Positions 9,246-21,232 of a stretch of DNA of 64,000 nt are shown here, piece after piece (position 1 is the stretch's first letter; the number at the start of each line of letters is the position of its first letter). The position numbers were made by a program, and so were the translations under genes. The stretch comes from Hordeum vulgare subsp. vulgare. Its lineage: Eukaryota; Streptophyta; Magnoliopsida; Poales; Poaceae. The notes beneath the pieces were generated by a model that worked only from the letters and a program-made list of their open reading frames with translations, made no database searches and was not told where the DNA came from. Location: contig NC_058521.1 of assembly GCF_904849725.1 (NCBI RefSeq), positions 429,492,676 through 429,556,675 of the forward strand, read 5' to 3'.

Positions 9246-9720
9246 TCCATGAACCTTTAGTGCGTATGAAATAAAGATCGCCCACAAACTGTTTTTCGAT
9301 CTGTCCGCAGACGTTTATTGTGTGTCATATAAGACTGGTTGTAATGATGTAATGAAGAGTATTATATACTAGTATCATGCATATGATACGAGCGTATGAT
9401 ACTACATCCGTAATGCATAGTATCATATCTTAATATCATAGGATAGATCATTTATTACCATGCATGACACATAGTAACACAACATTTAATGTGATACGGT
9501 ATCATACTCAACTCTCCCTTTCATCATTTAATTCTATGCCACATCATCAAAATTGCTTAGTTGACATGCATGATACTACCATTACGACCAGCCTAAACAG
9601 CGTCCATGAACTGTTTTTGGATGTGTCCGTGGATGTTTAGAGTGCTCAAAATAAAAAACGCCCGGCCATCAACGGTTTTTAGACGTGTCTGCTCACGTTT
9701 AGTGCGTGTTCGATTTGATG
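9246..9720. repeat. Degenerate tandem repeat interrupted by a MITE
   Basis: Units of about 75 bp with the consensus elements CCATGAACTGTTTTT, TGTCCGYRGACGTTTA and GTGYGT...ATAAA recur at 9247-9330 and 9597-9715, about four units in all. The 9333-9593 MITE split one unit. Such arrays occur in Triticeae intergenic DNA. I cannot assign a family. Confidence 0.5.
9333..9593. mobile_element. 261-bp TIR MITE
   Basis: The ends GACTGGTTGTAATG and CATTACGACCAGCC are a 14-base terminal inverted repeat with two mismatches. The interior is AT-rich, full of ATGATAC/GTATCAT strings, and has no frame. TAA flanks both sides (9330-9332 and 9594-9596), which fits a Tourist/Harbinger-type target duplication. 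A longer Mutator-type duplication is not visible. Confidence 0.75.
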
Positions 9721-9749
9721 ATGTGCGTTGGAGTTAACTTTATGTATTA

Positions 9750-10520
9750 GAGCATCTTTAACAGGCGTGCGATTTTAGCGTCGCGTTGAAAAAATCGGGT
9801 TTTTCGCGTACAGTCATTCAGGGCGTTTCAGTGGATGTGTAAAAAACGCGTGTGCAGCATAGTTGGTTTAGCGCCGCAGCAAAAGTGCGCCTGCTCCCGC
9901 GCGCTGGACACTCAAGCGCCCGTTACCAACTTCCGCCACCTTCTCTTCGCCTCTCCCGCGCCGCCACCGACGAAATTCGATAGACATAAGACCGCGCCAA
10001 CGTCGACCCCTCTGCCGCCACCGCCGATTCAAACCCTAGCGCGGTGTTGAACTTCGGCTTCGCCGCCACCGACCCTCCTCCAACCACCAACCTCGCGTGC
10101 GGCCTTTCCATGGCGCCACGAACGACCTCAGCGGGTGGAGTCGCGTCGGCATCCGCTGTGAAGCCACGTGACCCCCTCTCAAAGCGATCAAATGCGACGG
10201 CGGTGAAGACGGGAAAGGTGTCCAAAAGACGAACAAAGCAACAGCAATTGAACTATACTGTGTCTTTATTGTGTACATTCATTTAATATTTGAAACATCA
10301 TCATAGTGTCAAAATAGACATGTGAAATCTTATTTGCAATCCCCGGCTGTTCGCGTGTTGTTAGTTAGCGCGTCTGATGAAGCTGCTGTGTGCGTCATAT
10401 TTTGCAGCTGCCGCTGAAACCAACTAGAGCCAGCGCTCTACCGCATGCAAAAAACAGCTATTTCCGTGCCAAAAAAAGGTTTTAATGCGTCGCGCGGTTA
10501 CACGCCTGTTGGAGAAGCTC
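9750..10520. mobile_element. Non-autonomous PIF/Harbinger-type element, 771 bp
   Basis: The ends GAGCATCTTTAACAGGCGTG and CACGCCTGTTGGAGAAGCTC form a 20-bp inverted repeat with two mismatches. TTA flanks it on both sides (9747-9749 and 10521-10523), the target duplication of PIF/Harbinger elements. The interior has a GC-rich exon-like block (about 9890-10230, with CGCC-rich short frames) but no DDE transposase. The block could be a remnant of the element's own Myb-like gene or captured host sequence; I cannot tell which. Confidence 0.8.
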
Positions 10521-10523
10521 TTA

Positions 10524-11030
10524 CATTATACACTCCGCGCAGCTAAACGTCTGTTCGATATCTTAGCGCTTGTTTGGCATCTATCTGTGAAGCGGAGCGT
10601 GAGTGGCCTTTTATCAAGTGGCCTTTTATCAAGTTCAAGATTTATCATTGAATGTCACTCTCAAACGCATACATATCAGGCTGTCCTCCATCATCATATT
10701 ATTATTTCTGCTGTCAAACAATGGAATACGGCACTCAGCGTCTGTTTTGGTAATGATACGCACTAGTCTACACCTGTACATGGTTGCTTGCTAGGCGTCC
10801 CCACCAACAGAATTACAGTCGAGAGAATTCAGCCAGGCCGCAATATCCAGCAATGTGAAGCTTTCCTTAGCCCCACGAATCTATAAAATAATAGCCTTGT
10901 GCGGAAATGCAGTCAAAATACAATGGCCATCCAGACCTGCCTGGAACAAGCACCGGTTCGTACAAGTTTGCCAGCACATTTTATTTTCCTTTTCGCCTGT
11001 GCATGCTGTCCAGTGATGATTTTATTTCCC
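10524..11030. other. Unassigned spacer
   Basis: No recognisable gene. A 15-bp unit, GTGGCCTTTTATCAA, is tandemly doubled at about 10603-10632. A TATA-like CTATAAAATAA lies near 10880, followed by ATGGCCATCCAGACC at about 10923. That frame is cut by the retroposon at 11045. It may be the 5' end of a lost gene, but nothing in the peptide is recognisable. Confidence 0.4.
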
Positions 11031-11044
11031 GTACTTCTTCACAG

Positions 11045-12296
11045 TTTTTTTTTACAAAAGGAGGATGACCCCCGGCCTCTGCATCTAGAACATGCATGCA
11101 ACCATTTTATTAATTATTCACAAATATCTTACAAAGCAATACATCAATATATCTGAAGCCGCCCTCTTGACAATATTTGTCGCTACTCTTATCCAATGAT
11201 GAAGGGATGCAGAAAGTGTGAGCCACATACCCAGACCTCTCACCTAGCCTAACATCTAAAGCAGGAGGTCCCGACCGAGTCACATACCGGGTCAGGGGCA
11301 CAAACCGGTCCAACGCACCCTCATAGGTCATTGCCGTCGCTTTCCATCAATCCACCTTCAGAAGAGTTACTGATGCATCGACCTTGCAAGACCTGTCGTC
11401 AATGCCCCCACGGCGCCAGACAACGTCTCCTCCCTATGCGCGCTCATCATCACGCATCCGTCGCCGAGACTTTGTTGCGCCTCGTCGCCGAGACTCCACG
11501 ACGTCGATGTGTCACAAGGAACGCCGCTCCACTGTAGATGCCGACCAATGATCCCTCGAGGCCGTGTGTACCTCTATGAATGATGCCCCCAAGAGGGAAA
11601 CGACACCAGAGCGTCGCCGTCATCCGATCTACTGATCTAGGGTTTCCCCCGAAGGTAGCAAAGAGTGGCCTTGAACTTCTCCTCGGCGATGCCTTTAGGA
11701 AGGGAACGACGTAGACAACGCCGCCATCGCCAGCTTTGGCAGTAGCCGAAAGCAAGCTTTTACCCAGATTTGTTCGAATAACCCATCTCTCCTACACGGG
11801 CCACCACATCCTACAACGTCCCCGGGAGCGGGATCCCAAGATCCGCCGCCACCGGAAACGCCACAAGGACCCACCACCTGACCGTCATCCCTGACGAAGG
11901 GGATGGCGCCACCACCTTGTTCAGATCCAGCATCATCCGAGGAGGAGAACCGATCTGGGGTTGTGAACCCCAGATCCGCCGACAGCCCCCGCAGCGCCGC
12001 CAGGATCCCATCGGGCCGCCACCCGAGCGCGCCAACTCCACCTCCATGTCGTACGCCCAGGGACGTCGTCGCATCTCAGCCAGAGGATCCCCTCGTGAAG
12101 AAGGGAGGAAGGCCCATCGTCCGCCGTCCGCCGGGCGAGCTTCGCTCGCCGACCTCCTCCGGCGGCGCGGGGAAGCAGGGGAGGAGGGAGGTCGAGGACG
12201 GCGACGGCGACGGCTAGGGCGCCCGAGTCGCCTCCCTGGAGGCGACGCGAGCGGTTCTCTTGTTCCTGTTATGCTATGTTCCCCTTTCGTCGACCC
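11045..12296 (-). mobile_element. LINE-derived retroposon, 1.25 kb, no RT
   Basis: On the minus strand this begins in very GC-rich sequence (12,230-11,900), passes an AT-richer body and ends in a nine-base poly(A) (plus-strand T run, 11045-11053). A candidate duplication flanks it: GTACTTCTTCACAG at 11031-11044 and GTACATCTTCACGG at 12297-12310 (12 of 14 match). No endonuclease or RT frame is present. The several proline/arginine-rich frames look like translation of a GC-rich leader. I interpret it as an internally deleted or non-autonomous LINE; a retroposed transcript is the alternative. Confidence 0.6.
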
Positions 12297-12429
12297 GTAC
12301 ATCTTCACGGTAGTTGATCTGAATGATATAGAGGAAAATTTGTCAGCTTTTTCATTGAAGCATGCGTACATCGTAAAAGACATACTCCTAACTGAGTCAG
12401 ATGTTATTCTATAAGCCACATAAAATAAC

Positions 12430-13522
12430 GAGTTGCTGACATTCATTTGTTCAAATATGCTTTGGCGTCGTTAAGGAAATGGATGAGATGGTTCTTGGCT
12501 TCATTTGTTCAAATAGGGAGGTAAGGGCCACCATGGTTTTTGGTTTGTCCTGCCAAGTTATCGGACGAGCCATTTATCCTCGATGCTATGACCAAATGCC
12601 GTGATTTCCTCGTCGTGTGAACAATCGACGACCTGATTCTTTTTTTAAGAACCGATTTCAGAATATCCAAGCTGATTCGCCCTCCTTTTAGACGATGTGG
12701 CTCAGGTCATCGGCATCCAGGGATCGGACGTAGATGCCGTGAAAATTTTCCATAAAGGCCTCCTCAAGCTCCTTCCAGCTTCCAATGAAATTTCTGGTGA
12801 AGCTGTGGAGCCAATGCCTTGCCGGTCCTTTAAACTTGGGCGACAAGTATTTTATGGCGTGGAGGTCATCGCCTCGGGTCATGTGAATATGGAGGAAAAA
12901 GTCTTCTATCCAGAAAGCTGGGTCACTCGTTCCATTGTATTGATAATTATTGATAGGATTAAACCCCTCTAGGAACTACTGCTCCGTGACTCGGTGTGCG
13001 GCCCTTCGAAATCGAGTTGTATCATGGCGGTTGTGAGTCCATGGTCGTGTTTGCTCCCGAGCTCTCTCATACCTGTCTAACCATGTGTTGTAGCCCACCA
13101 GGCCGACGGGCGCATACTCCCATAGTCCGTAAATGAATCGAGTAGGCGCTTGATTTGCATGTATCTTAGTGTGTAGGTCAAAGGGGTCGGGTTGTTCGAC
13201 CGTGCTCTTGCCATAAGGGAGGGTTTTTGCAAGGGGGGTCTTTATGTGCCCCTGCTGGCCGGTCTCGCCCTCTAGGGGGACAGTCGGTCTGAACTGGGTT
13301 GTCGTATGTGAGCAACTCGTTATATGTTGCTTTATCATTGAAGTGAGGTAGTAGCTTCTGTCATGGTAACGACTTGGTTGCCGCACATCGGGCTTCGAGT
13401 TCTTCCTCGACTGCTAGGAATTTTGTCCATTTGTCATTGAGCGCATTTTCATGAGTGTACAACTCTTGTTGTTTCTGTTTCATGCTTTCGTGCCATCGCG
13501 ATTACTTGGCGTTGGAACCGTA
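12430..13522 (-). pseudogene. Gypsy gag fragment, broken
   Basis: Read on the minus strand, this is a retrotransposon gag of the common Triticeae Gypsy type. Visible are ARCAATQ-like and YAPVGLVGYNTWLDRYERARE blocks (13,370-13,050), then GDDLHAIKYLSPKFKGPARHW and GSWKELEEAFMENF (12,880-12,750). Stops and frame changes interrupt it, and it fades out near 12,430. Gag forms the particle shell. Element X inserted into it at 13522/13523, so the rest of this Gypsy copy should lie beyond the right end of X, outside the window. Bases 12,311-12,430 show nothing I recognise. Confidence 0.75.
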
Positions 13523-14033
13523 TGTAGGATCGATAGTATGTCTAGAGGGGGGTGATTAGACTACTTGACAAGTTAAAAACGTAGCCTTTTCCCAATTTTA
13601 GTTGTGGGCCAGTTTTAGCAATTATGACTAGTCAGGTTCACCCTACACATGCACATCTAAGGGTATAGCAGCGGAAAATAACGTCATGCAAATGTAAAGT
13701 AGAGGGTAAGGTAGGGAAATCAAACGCTAAGGTTGACATGGTGATTTTTGGCATGGTTCCGGTAGGTGGCGCTATCGTACATCCATGTTAGTAAAGACTT
13801 CAACCCACGGAGGGTAACGGCTGCGGGAGTCCACGGAGGGCTCCACACACAAGGGGTCCACGAAGAAGAGCCCTTGTCTATTCCACCACGCCTTCCGTCC
13901 ACACAGGACTAGCCTCACTCACGGTAGGTATTCACGAAGTAGAGAATCTCCTTGCCCTTACAAACTTCTTGGTTCAACTACACAACATGAAGTAGGAGGA
14001 TCCCAAGCGACACCTAACTGATCTAGGAGGCAC
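13523..14033 (-). repeat. Element X 3' LTR, distal part
   Basis: Plus-strand start TGTAGGATCGATAG and last bases GGCAC, which are repeated at 44838 on the far side of BARE. The sequence continues directly at 44,843. Together with 44843-45841 the LTR is about 1.51 kb. The spurious short frames here are not genes. Confidence 0.8.
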
Positions 14034-15825
14034 TGTTGGGGAACGTTGCATGGGAAACAAAAATAATTTCCTATGCACACGAACACCTATCATGGTGATT
14101 TTCATCTACGACAAGGAGATCGGATCCACATGCCCTTGTAGATCGCTAAGTGGGAAGCATTAATAAACGCGGTTGATGTAGTCGAACATCTTCGTGATTT
14201 CAATCACCGTCATCCCACGTTCCGTTCCGATCTAGCACCAAACGGACAGCACCTCCGCATTTAGCACACGTCCATCTCGATGACGATTTCCGCCTTCTTG
14301 ATCCAACAAGAGAGACGGGGAAGTAGATGAGTTCTCCGGCAGCGTGACGGCGCGCCGGTGATGGTGATGATCTACTCCTGCAGGGCTCCGCCCGAGCTCC
14401 GCTGAAAACTGCTCTAGAGGAAGAACTACGAAGTAGAGGTTTGAGTTGCACATGGCCAAGTTGTGTCTCAAAAACCCTAAAACCTCTAGTATATATAGGA
14501 GGAGGGGAGGGGCTAGCCTTGGGCCTCAAGGGAGCCCCAAGGGCGCCGGCCGATAGAGGAGGAGGACGACTCCAACTCCAATTCGGTTTGCAGGAGGAGG
14601 AGTCCCCTCCTTCCATCCCACCTCCCTCTTTTTTTCTTTGGTTTTATTTTCCTAGCCGACATAGCCCACTTGGGCTGGCGTCACCGGCCCACTAAGGGCT
14701 GGTGCGCCACCCTTGGGCTATTAAGCTCACTCCCGGGTGGGTGGGCCCCTCCCGCTGAAAACCCAGAACCCATTCATCACTCCCGGTACACTGTCGGTAA
14801 TGCCCGAAATCTTTCTTGAGACCAAATGAAACCATCCTATATATCAATCTTCGTTTCCGCACCATTCCGGAAAACCTCGTGACGTCCGTGATATCATCTG
14901 GGACTCCGAACAACCTTCGGTCACCAACACCTATAACTCAACTATACCAAAACGTCACCGAACCTTAAGTGTGCACACCCTGCGGGTTTGAGAACTATGC
15001 AGACATGACCTGAGACACTCCCTGGTGAATACCCAATAGCGGGACCTGGATGTCCATATTGGATCCTACATATTCTACTAAGATCTTATCAGTTGAACCT
15101 CTGTGCCAAGGATTCATATAATCCTGTATACCACTCCCTTTGTCCTTCGGTATGTTACTTGCCCGTCGTTTGATCGTCGATATCCCTATACCTATTTCAA
15201 TCTCGTTACCGGCAAGTCTCTTTACTCGTTACGTAATACAAGATCCCCTGACTAACACTTGAGTCACATTGCTTGCAGGTCTTATATGTGATGTTCTATT
15301 ACCGAGTGGGCCCCGAGATACCTCTCCGTCACACGGAGTGACAAATCCCAGTCTTGATCCATGCTAACTCAACGGATACCTTCGGAGATACCCGTAGAGC
15401 ACCTTTATAGTCACCCAGTAATGTTGTGACGTTTGATACACACAAGGTATGCCTCCGGTGCGAGTGAGTTACATGATCTCATGGTCATAGGAATGAATAC
15501 TTGACACGCAGAAAACTATAGCAACAAAATGACACAATCACATGCTACGTTCATAGTTTGGGTCTTGTCCATCACATCATTCTCCTAATGATGTGATCGA
15601 GTCATCAAGTGACAACACTTGCATATGGTCAGAAAACCTTAACCATCCTTGATCAACTGGCTAGTCAACTAGAGGCTTACTAGGGACGTTGTTTTGTCTA
15701 TATATCCACACATGCATTTATGTTTTCTTTCAATACAATTATAGCATGAATAATAAACGATTATCTTGAAACAGGAAATATAATAATAAATATTTTATCC
15801 TTGCCTCTAGGGCATATTTCCAACA
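14034..15825 (-). repeat. BARE 3' LTR
   Basis: 1,792 bp, starting TGTTGGGG and ending CCAACA on the plus strand. The adjoining ATCTCCCACGTGCACTAGAG is the complement of the polypurine region. It is closely similar to 43047-44837 throughout. Confidence 0.95.
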
Positions 15826-15876
15826 ATCTCCCACGTGCACTAGAGTCAATAATCTAGTCTCACATCGCCATGTGAT

Positions 15877-17563
15877 TTACATTGGAATGAATCTAACACC
15901 CATACAGTTCTGGTGTTGATCATGCTTCGCTCGTGGAAGAGGTTTAGCCAGCGGATCTGCAACATTCAGATCCGTGTGCACTTTGCGAATATTTACGTCC
16001 TCTCCTTCGACATAGTCGTGGATGAGGTTCAAGTGTCGTTTGATGTGTTTGATCTTCTTGTGAAATCTTGGTTCCTTTTCTAGAGCAATGGCACCAGTGT
16101 TGTCATAGAACAGAGTTATTGGATTTAGTGTGCTCGGCACAACGCCAAGATCCGTCATGAACTGCTTCATCCAGACACCCTCCTTAGCTGCCTTCGAGGC
16201 AGCCATGTACTCCGCTTCACATGTAGAATCGACTACGATGCTTTGCTTGGAACTGCACCAGCTTACCACACCCCCATTAAGAATAAATACGTATCCGGTT
16301 TGAGACTTAGAGTCATCTGGATCGGTGTCAAAGCTTGCATCGACGTAACCGTTTACGACGAGCTCTTCATCACCTCCATAAACGAGAAACATTTCCTTAG
16401 TCCTTTTCAGGTACTTCAGAATATTCTTGACCGCCGTCCAGTGATCCACTCCTGGATTACTTTGAAACCTGCCTGCCATACTTATGGCCAGTCTGACGTC
16501 CGGTATTGTGCACAACATTGCATACATGATAGACCCTATGGCTGAAGCATAGGGGACGGTACTCATCTTTTAACTATCTTCTGGAGTTACTGGACATTGA
16601 GTCTTAGTCAACTTTATACCTTGTAACACTGGCAAGAACCCCTTCTTGGACTTCTCCATTTTGAACTTCTTCAAAACTTTATCAAAGTATGTGCTTTGTG
16701 AAAGTCCTATTAGGCGCCTCGACCTTTCCCTATAGATATTAATGCCTAATATCTACGCAGCTTCTCCTAGGTCTTTCATTGAAAAACATTTGTTCAAGTA
16801 ATCCTTTATGTTCTCTAAAAACTCTACATTGTTTCCAATCAGCAATATGTCATCCACATATAATATTAGAAACGCTACAGAGCTCCCACTCACTTTCTTG
16901 TAAATACAAGATCCTCCAACAACTTGTATAAACCCAAATGCCTTGATCACCTCATCAAAGCGCTTATTCCAACTCCGAGATGCTTCACCAGTCCATAAAT
17001 GGATCGCTCGAGCTTGCATACTTTATTAGCATTCTTCGGATCGACAAAACCTTCGGGTTGCATCATATATAACTCTTCCTTAAGAAAACCATTATGGAAC
17101 GCCGTTTTGACATCCATCTGCGAGATTTCATAATCGAAAAATGCAGCTATTGCTAGCATGATTCGGACGGACTTAAGCATCGCTACAGGTGAGAATGTCT
17201 CATCGTAGTCAACTTCTTGAACTTGTGAAAACCCCTTTGCCACAAGTCGAGCTTTATAAATGGTCACATTACAGTCCGCGTCCGTCTTCTTCTTAAAGAT
17301 CCATTTGTTCTGAATAGCCTTGCGACCTTTAGGTAATACTTCCAAAGTCCACACTTTGTTTTCATACATAGATCCTATCTCGGACTTCATGGCCTCTAAC
17401 CATTTGTTGGTATCTGAGCCCACCATTGCTTCTTCATAATTCGCAGGTTCATTGTTGTCTAACAACATGATAGATAAGACAGGATTCCCGTACCACTCAG
17501 GAGTAGTACGTGATCTTTTCGACCTGCGAGGTCTGACAGTCACTTGATCCGAAGCTTCATGAT
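15877..17563 (-). pseudogene. BARE pol: reverse transcriptase and RNase H
   Basis: Minus-strand frames carry TTPEWYGNPV, the RT blocks NKWIFKKKTDAD, KARLVAKGFSQVQEVDYDETF and YVDDILLIGN (catalytic YVDD, about 16,865-16,850), then RNase H blocks DASFDTDPDDSKSQTGY, CEAEYMAAS, YDNTGAIAL and DLNVADPLAKPLPRAKHD. A frameshift lies near 17,000 and stops near 16,750 and 16,568. The 5' edge (17563) is the junction with the Sabrina-like insertion, and about 70 codons of the integrase-RT linker are missing there. Confidence 0.93.
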
Positions 17564-19255
17564 TGATTGCAATCTCTGGCGTTGGCTAGACGAATGCTGA
17601 TGACAACAAACCTTCTCCTGCAACGACACCAGAAGAATGCTGCTAGCACTCCCCGGTGATGAAACTAGAAGAATGTTATTGATGGCCCACCAGCGCGTTG
17701 GTTCGCAGCAGTTTTCGAGGGTAGAGTATTCGACCCAAATTTGTTGATCGCCTATAGGAGGTGAGAGAATACTCTCGAGTATTAGGAGATGAATTTGTCG
17801 GATTCAACCACACCTGAAAGATTAGTATCTGCAAGCACAGTAGTAACACCAAAGTAGTATGATAACAACGGTGTCAGAAACGATCTGTTGACGGCAGACT
17901 ATTCCTAACGATTGTATCAATGGCGCCTCCGTTGCCGCGTTGATGGAAGTTGCCAGTTCCGTCAACGTCCGGTGAACCAACAATGTAGCAGGTAGCAGCA
18001 GTGTAACAAGCAATAGAAGTGGCAAGGAACAGCAGTAGTGACAGCAGTAGCAAGTAGCAACAGTAGCAAGCGACAGTAGTAGCAACAATAGCAGCAGAGA
18101 AAGACAAGTAACAACAGTAGCAACAGTAGCAGCAGCAGCAGAGCAAGACAAGTAACAGCAGTAGCAACAGTAACAGCAGTAGTAGGACAAACTTGTAGGC
18201 AATGGGTCGGTGATTTGTTTGGATGATATTCATCATGCAACAGATATAACACGGAGAGATATGTGGCTAGCTCCCGTTCATCAATGTGATGTAGGCATGC
18301 ATTCCGTGTGTCGTCATACGTGCTTAGGGAAAAGAACTTGCATGACATCTATTGTCCATTCCTCCCGTGGGAGCGGGGTCCAAAAGGAAACTACGGGATA
18401 TTAAGGTTCTCCTTTTAATAAAGAACCGGACCAACGCATTAGCACCTGGTGAACACATGAACTCCTCAAACTATGGTCATCACCGGGAGTGGTTCCGGTT
18501 ATTGTCACTCCGTGGTTGCCAGATCATAACACATAGTAGGTAACTACAACTCGCAAGATCAGATCTAAAACACACATTTATTGGTGACAACATAATAATT
18601 TCAGATCTGAAATCATGGCACTCGGGCCCTAGTGACAAGCATTAAACATGGCAAAGTAGTAGCAACATCAATCTCAGAACATAGTGGATACTAGGGATCA
18701 ATCCCCATCAAAACTAACTCGATTACATGATAGATCTCATCCTACTCATCACCGCCCAGCGAGCCTACAAATAGATTACTCACGAACAACGAAGAGCTTC
18801 ATGGAATTGGAGAGGGAAGAAGGTTGATGATGACGATGGCGACGAACAGGTGGTGGCGGCGCCTCCGTATCGAAATAGCGACGAAAACTTCTCTTTTTTA
18901 TTTTTTCTGGGACGAAAGGCAACTTATAGAGCTGGAATTGGGGACGGCAGAGCTGTGTGGGCCCCACAAGCCTGCCCGTCGCCACCAGGGGGGTGGTGGC
19001 GGAGCAGGGGCTTGTGGCCCACTGGCCCACCCCCTGAGGTGGAACTTGGCGCACATATTTTTGATATTTTCCAAAACTCCTCCCCGTAAATTTTCAGGAC
19101 GTTTGGAGAACTATGATTTCTGCAGAAAAATAACACCAAGGCAATTCTGCTGAAAACAGCATCAGTCCAGGTTAGTTCCATTCAAATCATGCAAATTAAG
19201 AGTCCAAAACAAGGGCAAAAGAGTTTGGAAAAGTAGATACGATGGAGACGTATCA
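17564..19255 (-). repeat. Sabrina-like 3' LTR
   Basis: 1,692 bp, ending GGAGACGTATCA on the plus strand next to the PPT. It contains a CAG/TAG-rich triplet stretch (17,985-18,190) and lacks about 58 bp present in the other LTR near 38,945-39,000. The 120 bp nearest 17564 hold three PBS-like strings. Confidence 0.9.
17985..18190. repeat. Triplet-rich minisatellite in Sabrina LTR
   Basis: Imperfect AGTAGCAACAGCAG units in all phases. The long leucine- or cysteine-rich reading frames on the minus strand come from this repeat and are not genes. The matching block in the other LTR is 38,085-38,285. Confidence 0.75.
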
Positions 19256-21232
19256 ACTCCCCCAAGCTTAAAACGTTGCTTGTCCTCAAGCAACTCAGTT
19301 GACAAACTGAGAGAGAAAGAAAAACTTTGACAAACTCGGTTTGATCTTGTTGTTGCAACTATGTCTAACTCATAACCAGAATTTCAGCAAGATCACAAGT
19401 TAACCACATAAGCAAATGACACAAAGGTCTCACAGTAAACTAATATCAATGGCATAATCAGCTAACGAGCAAATAATAATGAATTTCAAATACCAACACT
19501 TCAATCAAAACAAGCATGAAGCAATATGAATAGGTGGTATATCGCTAGCTCTTTCTAAGATCGCAAAACATAAATGCAGAGCACTTTCAAAGATCAAGGG
19601 CTGACTAAACATTGTAATTCATAGCAACGAAGATCCAGTCATAGTCATACTCAATATCAATCAAAAGAAAAGCATAAAAATAACAGAGGTGCTCTCTAAT
19701 TGGTGCTTATATAAGAGGAGGATGACTCTACAGGAAAATAAATAGACAGACCCTTCGCAGAGAGAAGCATTGATTTGCAGAGGTGTGAGAGCTCAAGCTT
19801 TGAAAACAGAGATAATAATTTTGGGTGGCATGCTTTCATTGTCAACGCAATGACCAAGAGTTCTCAATATCTTCCATGCTACTCATGCTATAGGTGGTTC
19901 CCAAACAGAAAAGTAAAGTTTTAACTCCCCCACCACCAATCAATCACTCTCCACGACTAGCCGAATCCTCGGGTACCGTCCATACTAACATCAATCCGGG
20001 GGGGTCTTGTTTTACAGTTATGTTTTCGATTTAAGCGTGGAACTGGGCATTCCAAATACCGGCCCCTTTCTCGTGAATGACTGTGAATAAACACATGTCG
20101 AGGATAACACTCCTAGCATGGAAGATATCAATAGCCCTCTATCACCACATGAGCGGTTCGGGCATCCAAAAGATATTATTTCTTGAAGGTTTAGAGAATG
20201 GCACATGCAAATTTACTTGGAACGGCAGGTAGATACCGCAAATAGGTAGGTATGGTGGACTCTCATGGAAAAACTTTTGGGTTTATGGAAGTGGATGCAC
20301 AAGCAGTATTCCCACTTAGTACAAGTGAAGGCTAGCAATAGACTGGGAAGCGACCAACTAGAGAGCGACAATAGTCATCAAGATACAATGAGTTTGCATA
20401 ACATTGAATGCAAGCATGAACAGGATATAGATCACCATGAACACGAACATCATAGAGGCTATGTTGATTTTTTTTTCAACTACATGCATGAACATGCGCC
20501 AAGTCAAGCCACTTGAAACATTCGAAGGAGAATACCATCCTATCATACTACATCATAGTCATCTCAAAATCTATGTTGGCATTCAAGACAAACCATTATA
20601 AGCTATCAGCTAAATAAGCATGACATCAGAAACTATGATCTCTAAGTTGTCATTGCAAACATGGTTCTCTCACAACAAAGCTGATTTTAAGTCGACAAGC
20701 TAGTCATATTTACAAAAACAAAATAGATAGAGTTCATACCAGCTTTTCAGTCTCAGTCACTTCATCATATGTCATCATTGTTGCCTTTCATTTGCACGAT
20801 CGAACGATGTGAACAATAGTAAGCGCATTGGACTAAGCTGAATCTGCAGGCAAACACAAAGGAGAAGACAAAATAATATGGCTATTTGAAAGCTAAACAG
20901 GTAAGCATGCAAGAACCAATAAGCATTGTAACCAATATCTTCTACCTTGACACAAAGAAAAAGAAAACTATTTACACGGGAAAGCTCCCAACAAGCAAGA
21001 GAAGAAAGAAAAATCTTTTTGGGTTTTCTCAAAAGGACACAAAACAAGAAAACAAAAAGAAACTAGCATGGATAATACAGTGGCAAAGTGTAAACACCGG
21101 CTAACAAAGTGAAAGCATAAGCATGAATGTAAAGTCAGTGAGAACACGTACTCCCCCAAGCTTAGGCTTTTGGCCTAGCTTGGTCTACTCCCAAGGTGGG
21201 AAATAACCAGCTCCGGGATACTCTGGAGCAGA
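19256..21232 (-). other. Sabrina-like 3' untranslated region
   Basis: Non-coding, A-rich on the plus strand, joined to the PPT at 19256. It holds a second polypurine-like string, CTCCCCCAAGCTTAGGC at 21,151 (plus strand), which resembles the real PPT and may be a secondary plus-strand priming site. No gene is visible. Confidence 0.65.

Noticed and set aside
11811..12446. 211-codon proline/arginine-rich frame
   Set aside because: Crosses the boundary of the LINE-derived retroposon and follows its GC-rich leader; no domain seen.
17822..18348. Leucine- and cysteine-rich frames (also 37964-38337)
   Set aside because: They are translations of the CAG/TAG-rich minisatellite inside the Sabrina LTRs.
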